64,000 nucleotides of DNA from Maribacter aestuarii. Lineage in GTDB: Bacteria; Bacteroidota; Bacteroidia; Flavobacteriales; Flavobacteriaceae. Shown here one piece after another: positions 1 to 9,071 of this stretch. The position numbers and the translations under genes were made by a program. How positions within the stretch are numbered: position 1 is the stretch's first letter; each line of letters opens with the position of its first letter. The notes under the pieces were generated by a model, which did not search any database, was not told where the DNA came from, and worked only from the letters and a program-made list of their open reading frames with translations. The stretch covers positions 1,688,501 through 1,752,500 of the forward strand of contig NZ_CP107031.2 in assembly GCF_027474845.2 (NCBI RefSeq), written 5' to 3'.

Positions 1-109
1 GTTCCCTCTTCATTCATCGTAGGTATGCGCTAAATATAAAAAAGAAAATCCGAATAATCCTACATCTAAAATAGTTTGGTGAAATTTGAAAGTGGATAGG
101 TGTAGCGGT

Positions 110-2518
110 CTATTCGGCACGTAAGCGATCTCTTTCAATCTTATCTATTTCTCTTTGATTATCCTCTAATCTAAAATTCCCAAAATTATAGGTAAATCCA
201 AAACGCACATACTGTGTTTCCGGCACGGCTAAATAGTTGTTGTCCTGATTCAAATACTTAGAGGTGACCCTGCTATTGGCCTTGCCCAATATATCATTAG
301 CTGAGATACTTACGAGCGCTCTTCTGTTCCAAAACGACTTGCGTAAACCTAGGGTTAGATTGGTGGTTTCGTCTATGATATAAGATCCCTGTAAAAATCC
401 GGACAAATAGGTGAGCCCCAATTCACCTTTAAAAGTGCCGTCTTTGGAAAGGGTTAAATAATTTGTGATATCCAAATAAAGTCCATCAATCTCATTGGTG
501 GCGGATAACGCATCGCTTTCCAAGGCCAAAAAAGTCTCATCTTCATGAAAAATGGAAACATAACTATATAGATACCAATTGTTCGAAATAGATTTCCCAT
601 AGTTAAAATCGAATCCATAAGAGGTACTTTCCAAAACATTTTGGGTAACATCCCTTAAAATTTGATTTTCGTTATCCTGGAAAGAAAGTGTGGAGATGTA
701 TTCCCCATTGTCCCGATAATAAAAATCAAAGAAGAACTCTTGCTTTAGGGTATAGTTTAAATTGAAATTATTGCTGAAACTTGGAGGTAAATTTGGGTTG
801 CCTTCATAGAAGATGTTTTCGTTAATAAATGTTCTAAAGGGGTTTAAGTCCTCATACCTGGGTCGCGTCAGTTTTCTTGAATAGTCAAAAGCTACACTAT
901 GGTTCTCGTGGATATTATGTAAGAGGTACAACGTAGGGAACAGCTCAAAATATTCCAAGTTATTGATTGTGGATAGTGCAATAGACGTCCCCGAACTTTG
1001 CGTATGTTCCGCTCTTAATCCAGTTTTTAAACTCCACTTTTCCCAATCCTTGGAAAGACTTAAGTAGCCTGCATAAACAGTTTCATCATAAAGAAAGTTA
1101 TCGGACAGGTTCGGGTCTAAAACACTTCCATTATTCTGGTCAAAATAATCCAGCTTACTTTCCGAATTGATAAATGAGCCCTTTATGCCCGCTTCAACAC
1201 CTACGGTTCCCAATAGATTGGTATAATCCATTTGAGCAGTTACAATTTCTATATCCTGATTGGCGTCCGTAAAAAAATTAAAATCTCGAATGAAGTTGCC
1301 GTCTGGCTCAAAATAAGTAGAGTTCGCATCCTGCGTTCGTGTAAAATCAAATTGTGTATAGTGCCCGTTTAGGGTTAGCCCTCCATTTTCCTTAAAGCGA
1401 TGTTTAAAAGTAAGGTCGCCCGAAATATTATTCTTGTTTTCATCCAGAAAACTGGATGTGGTGAAGGTTGAATCCAATACTCCAGAGGTATTTCTAATTT
1501 GTGTGTCTTGAAAATTGTTATATGTTCTTTCTGGAGATAATTGCGCATTTGTGGTGAAATTGAGTTCGTTCCTCTTATTAATTTCATAATCAATGACAAG
1601 GCCTGCGTTGTGAGTTCTAAAGCGGTTCGTTTTATCAAAATCAGTGTCCCATCGAGAAAAAATACCTGTGTCGTTTATAAAATTGATGATGCTCTCCGTA
1701 TTCTTAAAATCTTTTCTGGGTACATAGGAATAGCTGGTATTTAAATTTAATTTCTTGGTTTTGTAAAAATGTGATGTGCCAAAACTGTATTTGGGAAATA
1801 TCGCTTGAGTATAATTGGTAGTAACATTGCCTTTGTATCCTAAAGAAATATTCTTGCTGGTGACAATATTAAGTACGGCTCCTCCCTCCGCATCATAATT
1901 GGAGGGCGGATTGGGAATCACCTCTACGGATTTGATGTTCGCCCCTTGATAATTTTCCAATAGACTACGAATCTCCTCAGCCGATAATTGAACCTTACGA
2001 TCGTTGATATATACCACCGCAGCTTGGTTGCGTATTTGAAGTTCGTCCTGCATGGAAATGACCCCCGGTGTTTGCTGTAAAATTTCCCAAGAACTACTTT
2101 GTGAAAGAACGGTATTCTCTACATTAAAAATAAGACGGTCCACTTTTCGTTCTACTTGAGGTCTGTTTGCGGTAACAATCACTTCATTAAGCTCCTCTGC
2201 CTTTTGTTCTATAATCAATGCACCTATTTTAGTGTCCTTGGCAATATCGATGGCCAAACTGGCCGAGGTCCTACCAATATAGCTCGCCCTAAGAAAATAG
2301 AGGTTGGGGGTAATATCTTGGATCGTAAACACCCCCAACTCATCGGCAGAAGTTCCTTTGACCAAGGTGGAATCGGTAGTTCGCAATAAAAAAACAGATG
2401 CAAAAGGAATAACTTCGTTTCTTTCATCGCGCACCTCTCCAGAAAGTAAAAAGGTTTGACTAGATACCTCTTGGAAAAATCCTAAAATAACTATGAGGAA
2501 AAGTAGTAGCGGCTTCAC
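110..2518 (-). CDS. TonB-dependent-receptor-like outer membrane beta-barrel protein
   Basis: 802 residues. A signal peptide (about residues 1-21, ending VSSQ) is followed by a carboxypeptidase-regulatory-like beta-sandwich (about 25-110), a plug-like domain (about 115-225, with the segment VYINDRKV and a Gly-rich GGAVLNIVTSK end) and a long barrel ending in alternating aromatic strands. This order is that of the OMP_b-brl_3 family rather than of a SusC transporter, and no SusD partner is adjacent. It should sit in the outer membrane; the substrate cannot be told. The start is GTG, because the only nearby ATG (complement of 2521-2523) runs into a stop after two codons and the GTG gives a good signal peptide. 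It is divergent from lepA. Confidence 0.85.
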   Translation of the reverse strand: MKPLLLFLIVILGFFQEVSSQTFLLSGEVRDERNEVIPFASVFLLRTTDSTLVKGTSADELGVFTIQDITPNLYFLRASYIGRTSASLAIDIAKDTKIGALIIEQKAEELNEVIVTANRPQVERKVDRLIFNVENTVLSQSSSWEILQQTPGVISMQDELQIRNQAAVVYINDRKVQLSAEEIRSLLENYQGANIKSVEVIPNPPSNYDAEGGAVLNIVTSKNISLGYKGNVTTNYTQAIFPKYSFGTSHFYKTKKLNLNTSYSYVPRKDFKNTESIINFINDTGIFSRWDTDFDKTNRFRTHNAGLVIDYEINKRNELNFTTNAQLSPERTYNNFQDTQIRNTSGVLDSTFTTSSFLDENKNNISGDLTFKHRFKENGGLTLNGHYTQFDFTRTQDANSTYFEPDGNFIRDFNFFTDANQDIEIVTAQMDYTNLLGTVGVEAGIKGSFINSESKLDYFDQNNGSVLDPNLSDNFLYDETVYAGYLSLSKDWEKWSLKTGLRAEHTQSSGTSIALSTINNLEYFELFPTLYLLHNIHENHSVAFDYSRKLTRPRYEDLNPFRTFINENIFYEGNPNLPPSFSNNFNLNYTLKQEFFFDFYYRDNGEYISTLSFQDNENQILRDVTQNVLESTSYGFDFNYGKSISNNWYLYSYVSIFHEDETFLALESDALSATNEIDGLYLDITNYLTLSKDGTFKGELGLTYLSGFLQGSYIIDETTNLTLGLRKSFWNRRALVSISANDILGKANSRVTSKYLNQDNNYLAVPETQYVRFGFTYNFGNFRLEDNQREIDKIERDRLRAE

Positions 2519-2538
2519 TTCATATTTGGGTTGAACAT

Positions 2539-2573
2539 CAAATCTAACAAATTAATACGGCTTTTCTTTACAA
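2539..2573 (-). promoter_or_regulatory. Bacteroidota-type promoter of the barrel receptor gene
   Basis: On the minus strand, TAGATTTG (complement of 2539-2546) matches the Bacteroidota -7 consensus TAnnTTTG exactly. A TTTG lies upstream, with 24 bases between its TTG and the -7 element, one more than the usual 17-23. The -7 box is 20 bases from the GTG start, so the leader would be short. Inference from sequence only. Confidence 0.4.
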
Positions 2574-2659
2574 AACCTGTAATCCGTTTGTGCAACTTTC
2601 ACTACCGTAAACATTCCTATTTTGAATACATACGCCTAAGATCGCGCTGGAAATTAGAT

Positions 2660-2667
2660 TATATTTG
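2660..2667 (+). promoter_or_regulatory. possible -7 promoter element of lepA
   Basis: TATATTTG fits the TAnnTTTG consensus and lies 64 bases before the lepA ATG at 2732. No convincing -33 TTG was found at the proper distance, so this is weak. Confidence 0.3.
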
Positions 2668-2731
2668 CAATTGCTTTTGGTGAGGCTTGAGAAAACCGAT
2701 TTTAAAAGCACTTTTATTTGCCCTTATTGCT

Positions 2732-4528
2732 ATGAAGAATATTCGAAATTTTTGTATTATCGCCCATATAGACCATGGTAAAAGCACCTTGGCCGATCGC
2801 CTTTTGGATTTTACGGGTTCAGTCACCGAAAGAGAGAAAAAAGAGCAGTTGCTGGACAGTATGGACTTGGAACGCGAACGTGGCATTACGATTAAGAGTC
2901 ACGCTATCCAAATGGATTATACCTACAAGGGCGAACAATATATCCTAAACCTCATCGATACTCCTGGACATGTAGATTTCTCCTATGAGGTATCCCGTTC
3001 CATTGCCGCCTGTGAGGGTGCCCTTTTGGTTGTGGATGCCGCTCAAAGCATACAGGCACAGACAATTTCCAACCTATATTTGGCTTTGGAAAACGATTTA
3101 GAAATTATACCTGTCTTGAACAAGGTAGACTTGCCCAGTGCCAATCCAGAAGAGGTAACCGATGATATTGTGGACCTTTTGGGCTGTAAACCGGAAGACG
3201 TTATTCCTGCTAGTGCAAAAACAGGTATTGGCATTGAGGCCATATTGAGTGCCATAATTGAGCAAATTCCACCTCCCAAAGGGAACGCGGATGAGGCCCT
3301 ACAGGCTTTGGTTTTCGACTCCGTTTACAATCCGTTCAGAGGTGTTGAAACCTACTTTAGGGTAGTTAACGGCTCAATTAAAAAAGGTCAGAAAATAAAG
3401 TTTGTGGCCACGGATAAAAGTTATTTTGCAGATGAGGTGGGGACGCTAAAATTAACCCAACATCCAAAACAAGAAGTTCGTACGGGCGATGTGGGATATT
3501 TGATTACAGGTATCAAAGATGCTAGGGAGGTAAAGGTTGGGGATACCATAACAGATTCCGCTAATCCCACCAAAAACCCTATAGCAGGGTTTGAGGATGT
3601 AAAACCCATGGTTTTTGCGGGAATTTATCCCGTGGATACCGAAGATTTTGAGGAATTAAGATCCTCCATGGAAAAACTACAGCTTAATGATGCTTCGCTA
3701 GTATTTACCCCGGAAAGTAGTGCCGCATTGGGATTTGGTTTCAGGTGTGGGTTTTTGGGAATGCTTCATATGGAGATTATCCAGGAACGATTGGAACGTG
3801 AATTTGACATGACGGTCATTACCACGGTTCCCAACGTTAGCTACCATGCGTTCACCAGAAAAGACCCAGAAGTTCCGCTAACGGTGAACAATCCAAGCGA
3901 CCTGCCCGACCCATCTACCATAGATCGTGTTGAAGAGCCGTACATAAAGGCCACAATAATTACAAAGTCGGATTTTGTAGGGAACGTAATGTCCCTTTGT
4001 ATTGAAAAAAGGGGGCAGATTACCAATCAGACCTATTTAACCACAGAGCGGGTAGAATTAAATTTTGATATGCCTTTAGCTGAAATTGTTTTCGATTTTT
4101 ATGATCGATTAAAAACGGTTTCCAGGGGCTATGCCTCTTTTGATTACGCCCCGATAGGAATGCGAGCTTCCAAATTGGTACGAGTGGATATTTTGCTCAA
4201 TGGACAAACAGTAGACGCGCTATCGGCATTGATTCATTTTGACAGCGCAACCACCATTGGTAAGAAAATGTGTGAAAAGCTGAAGGAACTGATTCCCAGA
4301 CAACAGTTTGATATTCCGATACAAGCCGCTATCGGCTCAAAAATTATCTCCAGGGAAACCATAAAAGCTTTACGAAAAGACGTAACTGCCAAATGTTACG
4401 GTGGCGATATTTCCAGAAAGCGTAAACTACTGGAAAAACAGAAAAAAGGTAAGAAGAGAATGCGCCAGGTAGGTAATGTGGAGATACCGCAGGAAGCCTT
4501 TATGGCCGTCCTCAAATTAAATGACTAA
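2732..4528 (+). CDS. lepA: elongation factor 4 (LepA), translational GTPase
   Basis: 598 residues, the usual LepA length. It is a ribosome-bound GTPase of the cytoplasm that acts on stalled or mis-translocated ribosomes. The GTPase motifs are all visible: AHIDHGKS (G1), RGITIK (G2), DTPGHVDF (G3), NKVDLP (G4) and SAKTG (G5). Domain II, the EF-G-like domains and the LepA-specific basic C-terminus ([16 protein letters not shown]) follow. An upstream TTG at 2687 would add 15 residues, but ATG 2732 gives the family's [19 protein letters not shown]-terminus and is chosen. A short inverted repeat (ATTACC/GGTAAT, about 4533-4551) lies just after the stop and might attenuate transcription into the next gene. 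Confidence 0.97.
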   Translation: MKNIRNFCIIAHIDHGKSTLADRLLDFTGSVTEREKKEQLLDSMDLERERGITIKSHAIQMDYTYKGEQYILNLIDTPGHVDFSYEVSRSIAACEGALLVVDAAQSIQAQTISNLYLALENDLEIIPVLNKVDLPSANPEEVTDDIVDLLGCKPEDVIPASAKTGIGIEAILSAIIEQIPPPKGNADEALQALVFDSVYNPFRGVETYFRVVNGSIKKGQKIKFVATDKSYFADEVGTLKLTQHPKQEVRTGDVGYLITGIKDAREVKVGDTITDSANPTKNPIAGFEDVKPMVFAGIYPVDTEDFEELRSSMEKLQLNDASLVFTPESSAALGFGFRCGFLGMLHMEIIQERLEREFDMTVITTVPNVSYHAFTRKDPEVPLTVNNPSDLPDPSTIDRVEEPYIKATIITKSDFVGNVMSLCIEKRGQITNQTYLTTERVELNFDMPLAEIVFDFYDRLKTVSRGYASFDYAPIGMRASKLVRVDILLNGQTVDALSALIHFDSATTIGKKMCEKLKELIPRQQFDIPIQAAIGSKIISRETIKALRKDVTAKCYGGDISRKRKLLEKQKKGKKRMRQVGNVEIPQEAFMAVLKLND

Positions 4529-4561
4529 AGTTTATTACCTTTCTTTGGTAATATATTTGTC

Positions 4562-6202
4562 ATGAAACAAATATCCATAGTCTTATTTGCATCTTTTTTC
4601 TTTCTGAGTCTTACAGGTCAGAGGAAAGTTGAGGAAAAAGTACCAGAATGGATTACGCATGAAATAACCCTTCAATCAACTTCAAATTATGAGAATCCTT
4701 ATAATGACGTAGATGTCTGGGCCATATTCAACAATGAAAGCGGAGATACTCTAAAAAGACCTGCCTTTTGGGACGGAGAAAATATTTGGAAAGTAAGATT
4801 TGCACCGATAGATAGTGATGGCATTTGGACATGGGAAACCTATTCCTCCAATAGTTCTGATTCCGGTTTGCATCATAAAAAAGGAAAATTTAAGTCGGTA
4901 CCTGACCAAGAGAACAATACCATTTTAAAAGAAGGGCTTTTAAAGATGTCCGAAGGCCATAGAAACGTGGTTCATCAATCCGGAAAATCATTTCTAGTAG
5001 TGGCGGATACCCCTTGGGCCATACCCTTTAGGGCGACTAAGGAACAAGTACATGCCTATGCGAATGACCGCCAAAAAAAAGGGTTCAATGCAGCCCTGAT
5101 GATGACCCTTCAGCCAGACACAAAGGCCGATGGGCCTAATGAAAGAAATACGGCACAAGGATTCAAGAGGGCTTTTAGGGATTTAGCCGAAGGGCATATT
5201 ACTCAAATCAATATTGATTATTTTAAATATTATGACGATATCATAGACATTCTCTTGTCCCGCGAAATCGTTCCAGTATATCAGCCTGTTTTTCATGGAT
5301 TTGGTTGGAAAGGGCTTCAAGTATTGGGTACCAACATACAACCTGATGAATATGTAAGGTATACCAAATATCTGCTTGCCAGATATGGGAGTAAGCCAGC
5401 TATTTGGTTAATTGCCGGGGATCATGATGCCAACGATCCAGGGGTAAGGGAAAGTGGTGCAATGTTAGAAGAATGGGACGCTTACCAGCAACCAACCGGT
5501 TTACATTATAATCCGTGTGACGACTATATCGCCGAATGGGCCAAGAACGACCCTTCCAAGCATTGCATGCATTATAATAAAAGTCATCAAGATGAAAACT
5601 GGCTGGATTTTCAATGGGCGCAAACAGGTCATGGAAATGAGCATTTGTATCATAAGGTGGAGCGCATGTATAACAACCTGCCTGTAAAAGCAGTCGCTAA
5701 CGGTGAGCCTACTTACGAAGGAATGAATGCGGGAAAGAACGGATTAGGATGGTGGCAGGGAGAGGATGCATGGATGCAACTCATGCATGGCGGGACAATG
5801 GGAGTAATTTATGGCGCAGCATCGCTTTGGCAGTGGAAAGTTTCTCCCGATGAAATAGGTTGGGAAGCATGGACAGATCAACCGTTGTCCTGGGAGGGAG
5901 CCCTCAGCCTGGAGGGTTCAACATATGTGGGATTGGTCGGTAAAATATTAAAAGATCTAAACTTAAAGGATATTGAAAAAAGGTGGGACTTGGCCAACGG
6001 ACAGCCACTACTAGCAAAAGAAAAAACACTTTATATCGCCTATCTGAACAACGGAGGTAAAATAACTATAAAAGATGTTCCCTCACGTTTGACCTATTCA
6101 TGGATTAATCCTAAAAATGGAAACCTGAAGGCAATTGGAAAGGTAACTTCTGAAGAGTTTACAGCTCCGGATTCAAATCCTTGGGTACTGATAATTAATT
6201 GA
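4562..6202 (+). CDS. DUF5060/DUF4038 glycoside-hydrolase-like secreted protein
   Basis: 546 residues with an N-terminal signal peptide (ends SLTGQ). About residues 35-120 resemble the DUF5060 beta-sandwich (YENPYNDVDVWAIF, then GIWTWETYS). About 130-450 form a TIM-barrel-like DUF4038 domain, starting at the typical FLVVADTPWAI stretch and containing DHDAND and the Trp-rich GWWQGEDAW. The last 80 residues resemble the putative collagen-binding C-terminal domain (YSWINPKNG...PWVLIIN). DUF4038 proteins include GH140 apiosidases acting on rhamnogalacturonan II, but the substrate here is unknown. It is probably secreted or periplasmic. It lies 33 bases after lepA and meets the antiporter gene tail to tail, 2 bases apart. 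Confidence 0.8.
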   Translation: MKQISIVLFASFFFLSLTGQRKVEEKVPEWITHEITLQSTSNYENPYNDVDVWAIFNNESGDTLKRPAFWDGENIWKVRFAPIDSDGIWTWETYSSNSSDSGLHHKKGKFKSVPDQENNTILKEGLLKMSEGHRNVVHQSGKSFLVVADTPWAIPFRATKEQVHAYANDRQKKGFNAALMMTLQPDTKADGPNERNTAQGFKRAFRDLAEGHITQINIDYFKYYDDIIDILLSREIVPVYQPVFHGFGWKGLQVLGTNIQPDEYVRYTKYLLARYGSKPAIWLIAGDHDANDPGVRESGAMLEEWDAYQQPTGLHYNPCDDYIAEWAKNDPSKHCMHYNKSHQDENWLDFQWAQTGHGNEHLYHKVERMYNNLPVKAVANGEPTYEGMNAGKNGLGWWQGEDAWMQLMHGGTMGVIYGAASLWQWKVSPDEIGWEAWTDQPLSWEGALSLEGSTYVGLVGKILKDLNLKDIEKRWDLANGQPLLAKEKTLYIAYLNNGGKITIKDVPSRLTYSWINPKNGNLKAIGKVTSEEFTAPDSNPWVLIIN

Positions 6203-6204
6203 AG

Positions 6205-8048
6205 CTACTCTTTCCCATCAACCTCGTCAATAGGAAACATTTTACCTAAATAGGCAAGTTTATATCCTTCTTGGATATCTGTGAATTCTTTGCTAAAAGA
6301 AGGGATGATCTCAATGTTCCCATCCGGACTCTTTAAAAACAAGGGAACGATGTCTTCGTCGGCCTTGGTAATCTCAATAAGACCTTCGTAGTGTTCCGTA
6401 TCCTTTAAATCAATTTCATGGATGGTAGGATTTTTTCGGGCTGCCTCCATCAATTTAATAAAATCATCCGTATGCGAGAATAAGCCTTCTTTAGGGTTGT
6501 TTTCAGGATCATTCATTTCTTCACTATCCACCAAGCGAAACGATCCGTTCTCTCCAAATTGCTTTTCGAATTTTTCAATCGCGTACTTATTTATCTCGGA
6601 GTTACCCGTTAGGGCCATTAGGTAACCGACATCATTGAGTTCTATATTGTCTACAAGCGAATCCGAATAAATATTAGCCGAAAAAGCCTCAAGTCCTAAT
6701 TTTTTCGCCTTGTTCACATTCGTTTGGTTATTGTCTATAAGTACTACATGTCTATTATTCTTGTGCAAATATTCCCCTATGAGTCTGGAGACTTTGGACG
6801 CGCCAAGAATAAGTATTCCTTCGGATTTTTTAAAAACACCCCCACCAGTTTCGCAAAGACACGAGCAGTCGTGGCATTTAACAAAACTGTTCCCAGAACA
6901 ATCATAAAAACAAGGGGCGTTATATATTCCGCTCCCGGTTCTCCCTTTGAGATTAATTTGGAACCAAATAGCGAGGCGATACCAGCGGCAACAATTCCCC
7001 GTGGCCCTACCCAGCTAACAAAAAGTTTCTCATTAAGTTTAAGGTTAGAGCCCATAGCGCTAAGAAAAACTCCCAAAGGTCTTATGAGAAGAATGATAAC
7101 TGCAAACAAGACAACAGTTTTCCAATTGTATATCAATTCCAAATCTGAGATGTTGATGTTAGCGGCGAGAAGAATGAATAAAATGGAGATTAGCAGTACG
7201 CTTAAGGATTCCTTAAAATAAAGCAATTCCTTAATATTTGGTAAGTCCATGTTGCCAAGCACCATCCCCATGACTACTACCGCCAAAAGACCGGATTCGT
7301 GAGCAAAAATATCCGATTCCACGAAAACCAACAGCACCACTGATAATGATACCACGTTCAATAAATAATGGGGTATAAAGTTTTTCTTGATGGCAAAAGC
7401 TAAAGCATGAGCAAAGGTAAATCCGAAGGTAAATCCAAAAAGTAGAATTTTGCCAAATTCGATAAGAGCGGTTTGTGTATAGGCCTGCCCCTCTCCTACA
7501 CTAATAAATTCAAAGACCAAAACGGCCGCCAAAGCACCAATTGGGTCTATTAAAATCCCCTCCCATTTCAGAACTGTTGACAAATCTTTTTTAAGTGGTA
7601 TGTTTCTCAATATCGGGGTTATAACCGTTGGGCCGGTAACAATAATCAAAGCGGAAAATAAAAAGGATATTTGCCAGGATAAATCAAAGATAAAATGAGC
7701 CGCAACTGCTCCGGCAAAAAAGGTGACCAAACTCCCTAGTGTAATTAATTTTGTAATTACAGGGCCTACATTTTGTATTTCAGCCCTTTTAAGTGTTAAC
7801 CCTCCTTCAAATAGAATGATACTTATGGCCAAGGAAACAAAATAGTACAGGCCTTCCCCGGGGAACAGTCCCTTTTCACCGTTCCATATGGGCTCAATTA
7901 GTTTTCCCCCATCTGCGGTATAAAGGGTAGAAATAGGCCCTACCAATAATCCAATAAGAATCAAAGGCAAAATGGCCGGTAGTTTTAAACGCCAAGCAAC
8001 CCATTGCGCAATAATTCCAAGAATAATGATTCCGGCTAATTCTATCAT
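6205..8048 (-). CDS. CPA1-type cation:proton antiporter with TrkA-N-like tail, frameshifted
   Basis: One gene read in two frames. The first part (8048-6777, 423 residues) has about 12 membrane segments and the CPA1/NhaP signatures TGPTVITPILR and WEGILIDPIGAL. It runs out of family likeness after GVFLK. The second part (annotatable from 6768) starts inside a nucleotide-binding RCK/TrkA-N-like fold (RHVVLIDNN). Reading the -1 frame from the A6 run (plus-strand T6, 6826-6831) gives the missing Rossmann start GILILGASKVSRLIGEYL, so one base is missing or the ribosome slips. Restored length is 614 residues. It should exchange Na+ or K+ for H+ in the inner membrane, gated by the cytoplasmic tail. 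The local sequence is a canonical slippery heptamer T_TTA_AAA in frame. Confidence 0.85.
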
Positions 8049-8151
8049 TTCCTTATATTTTGGCTAAAAATAGTAATTAAACGGAAGCTACGTCACAAAG
8101 ATTTTGGTTTAGGCATTTGAACAAACCTGATGATTTCCGTTCATTCAAGAA

Positions 8152-9042
8152 GTGTTATCTTGGCTAACTAATCAAATTAATCCCAAATCTATCCATCCTT
8201 TCAAGGCCATTTTATTCGGATTTGCATTTTCACCTTCCTTAAAGGCGAATATTCTAGAAACCATCCGAATAGCTTATTTCTTTCAATCAAGGCTCATTCT
8301 TTTGCACGTAGGTGAAAAGACTGCAGAAAAACAATCTAAGATTGAAACCATTCTTGCCGAATCCGACTATCCAGAAATCCCAATCGATATTCAATGGAAA
8401 AATGGTAAGCCGAAGCCAACTATTTTAGAAACATGTGAAACCTCGCAAATTGATCTTTTAATATTAGGTGCGCTACAACATGAAAATAGGTTTCAATTTT
8501 ATGTGGGGTCCCTTGCAAGAAAGCTAACAAGAAAAGTTTCCTGCTCTGTGCTATTGCTCATAAAACCTTCCGCGGTTCGGGTACCCTGTAAACATGTTGT
8601 GGTGAACGGCTTAGATGCTCCAGAAACACCGTTGGCAATAGAACGTGCCCTCTACGTTTCCAACACTCTTGGTGCGCAGCAATTAACGGTAGTAGAAGAA
8701 ATTATGCAAAAAGAAGTGCATGTGATTGTTGAGGACGACCGCTCCCTTCAAAAAGCAGCCATAATTAAGGAAAGAATAAGAAATAGAGAGGACACCAGGA
8801 TAAAAAGAGTTTTAAAGTCCCTCCCGGCAGAACTGAAGGGCAATGTAAAAATAAAAACACAGGGGGTTTTTGGAAAAAGGGGTTACTCCATCGGTCACTA
8901 CGCAGAGGTTGTACGAGCTGATCTTTTAGTGATGAACGCTCCTTTAAAAACCGGATTGTTGGACCGTATTTTTCCCCATGACATAGAATATATTTTATCC
9001 GACTTGCCGACAGATTTATTAATTATCAGAAAAAAGAATTGA
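8152..9042 (+). CDS. universal stress protein, tandem UspA-like domains
   Basis: 296 residues made of two UspA-like halves (about 15-140 and 150-296). The first half ends with the Usp-like LLILGALQHENRFQFYVGSLARKLTRKVSCSVLLL; the second shows DLLVMNAPLKTGLLDRIFPHDIEYIL. A cytoplasmic stress or nucleotide-sensing role is typical of the family. The start is GTG because an in-frame TGA lies just upstream and no ATG is available. It is divergent from the antiporter gene (103 bases between them) and is followed after 29 bases by the SulP transporter, so Usp and SulP are probably co-transcribed. A regulatory link to transport is an inference from this pairing. Confidence 0.8.
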   Translation: MLSWLTNQINPKSIHPFKAILFGFAFSPSLKANILETIRIAYFFQSRLILLHVGEKTAEKQSKIETILAESDYPEIPIDIQWKNGKPKPTILETCETSQIDLLILGALQHENRFQFYVGSLARKLTRKVSCSVLLLIKPSAVRVPCKHVVVNGLDAPETPLAIERALYVSNTLGAQQLTVVEEIMQKEVHVIVEDDRSLQKAAIIKERIRNREDTRIKRVLKSLPAELKGNVKIKTQGVFGKRGYSIGHYAEVVRADLLVMNAPLKTGLLDRIFPHDIEYILSDLPTDLLIIRKKN

Positions 9043-9071
9043 GCGTTAGAACAACCCGTACCAAAGGTTTT

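Noticed and set aside
1..109. Possible start of a minus-strand gene running out of the left edge (ATG complement near 15-17).
   Set aside because: Only about five codons are inside the window, too few to support a gene.
4533..4559. TATATTTG directly before the DUF4038 gene start as its promoter.
   Set aside because: It would place the transcription start at or after the ATG, and no -33 element is present.
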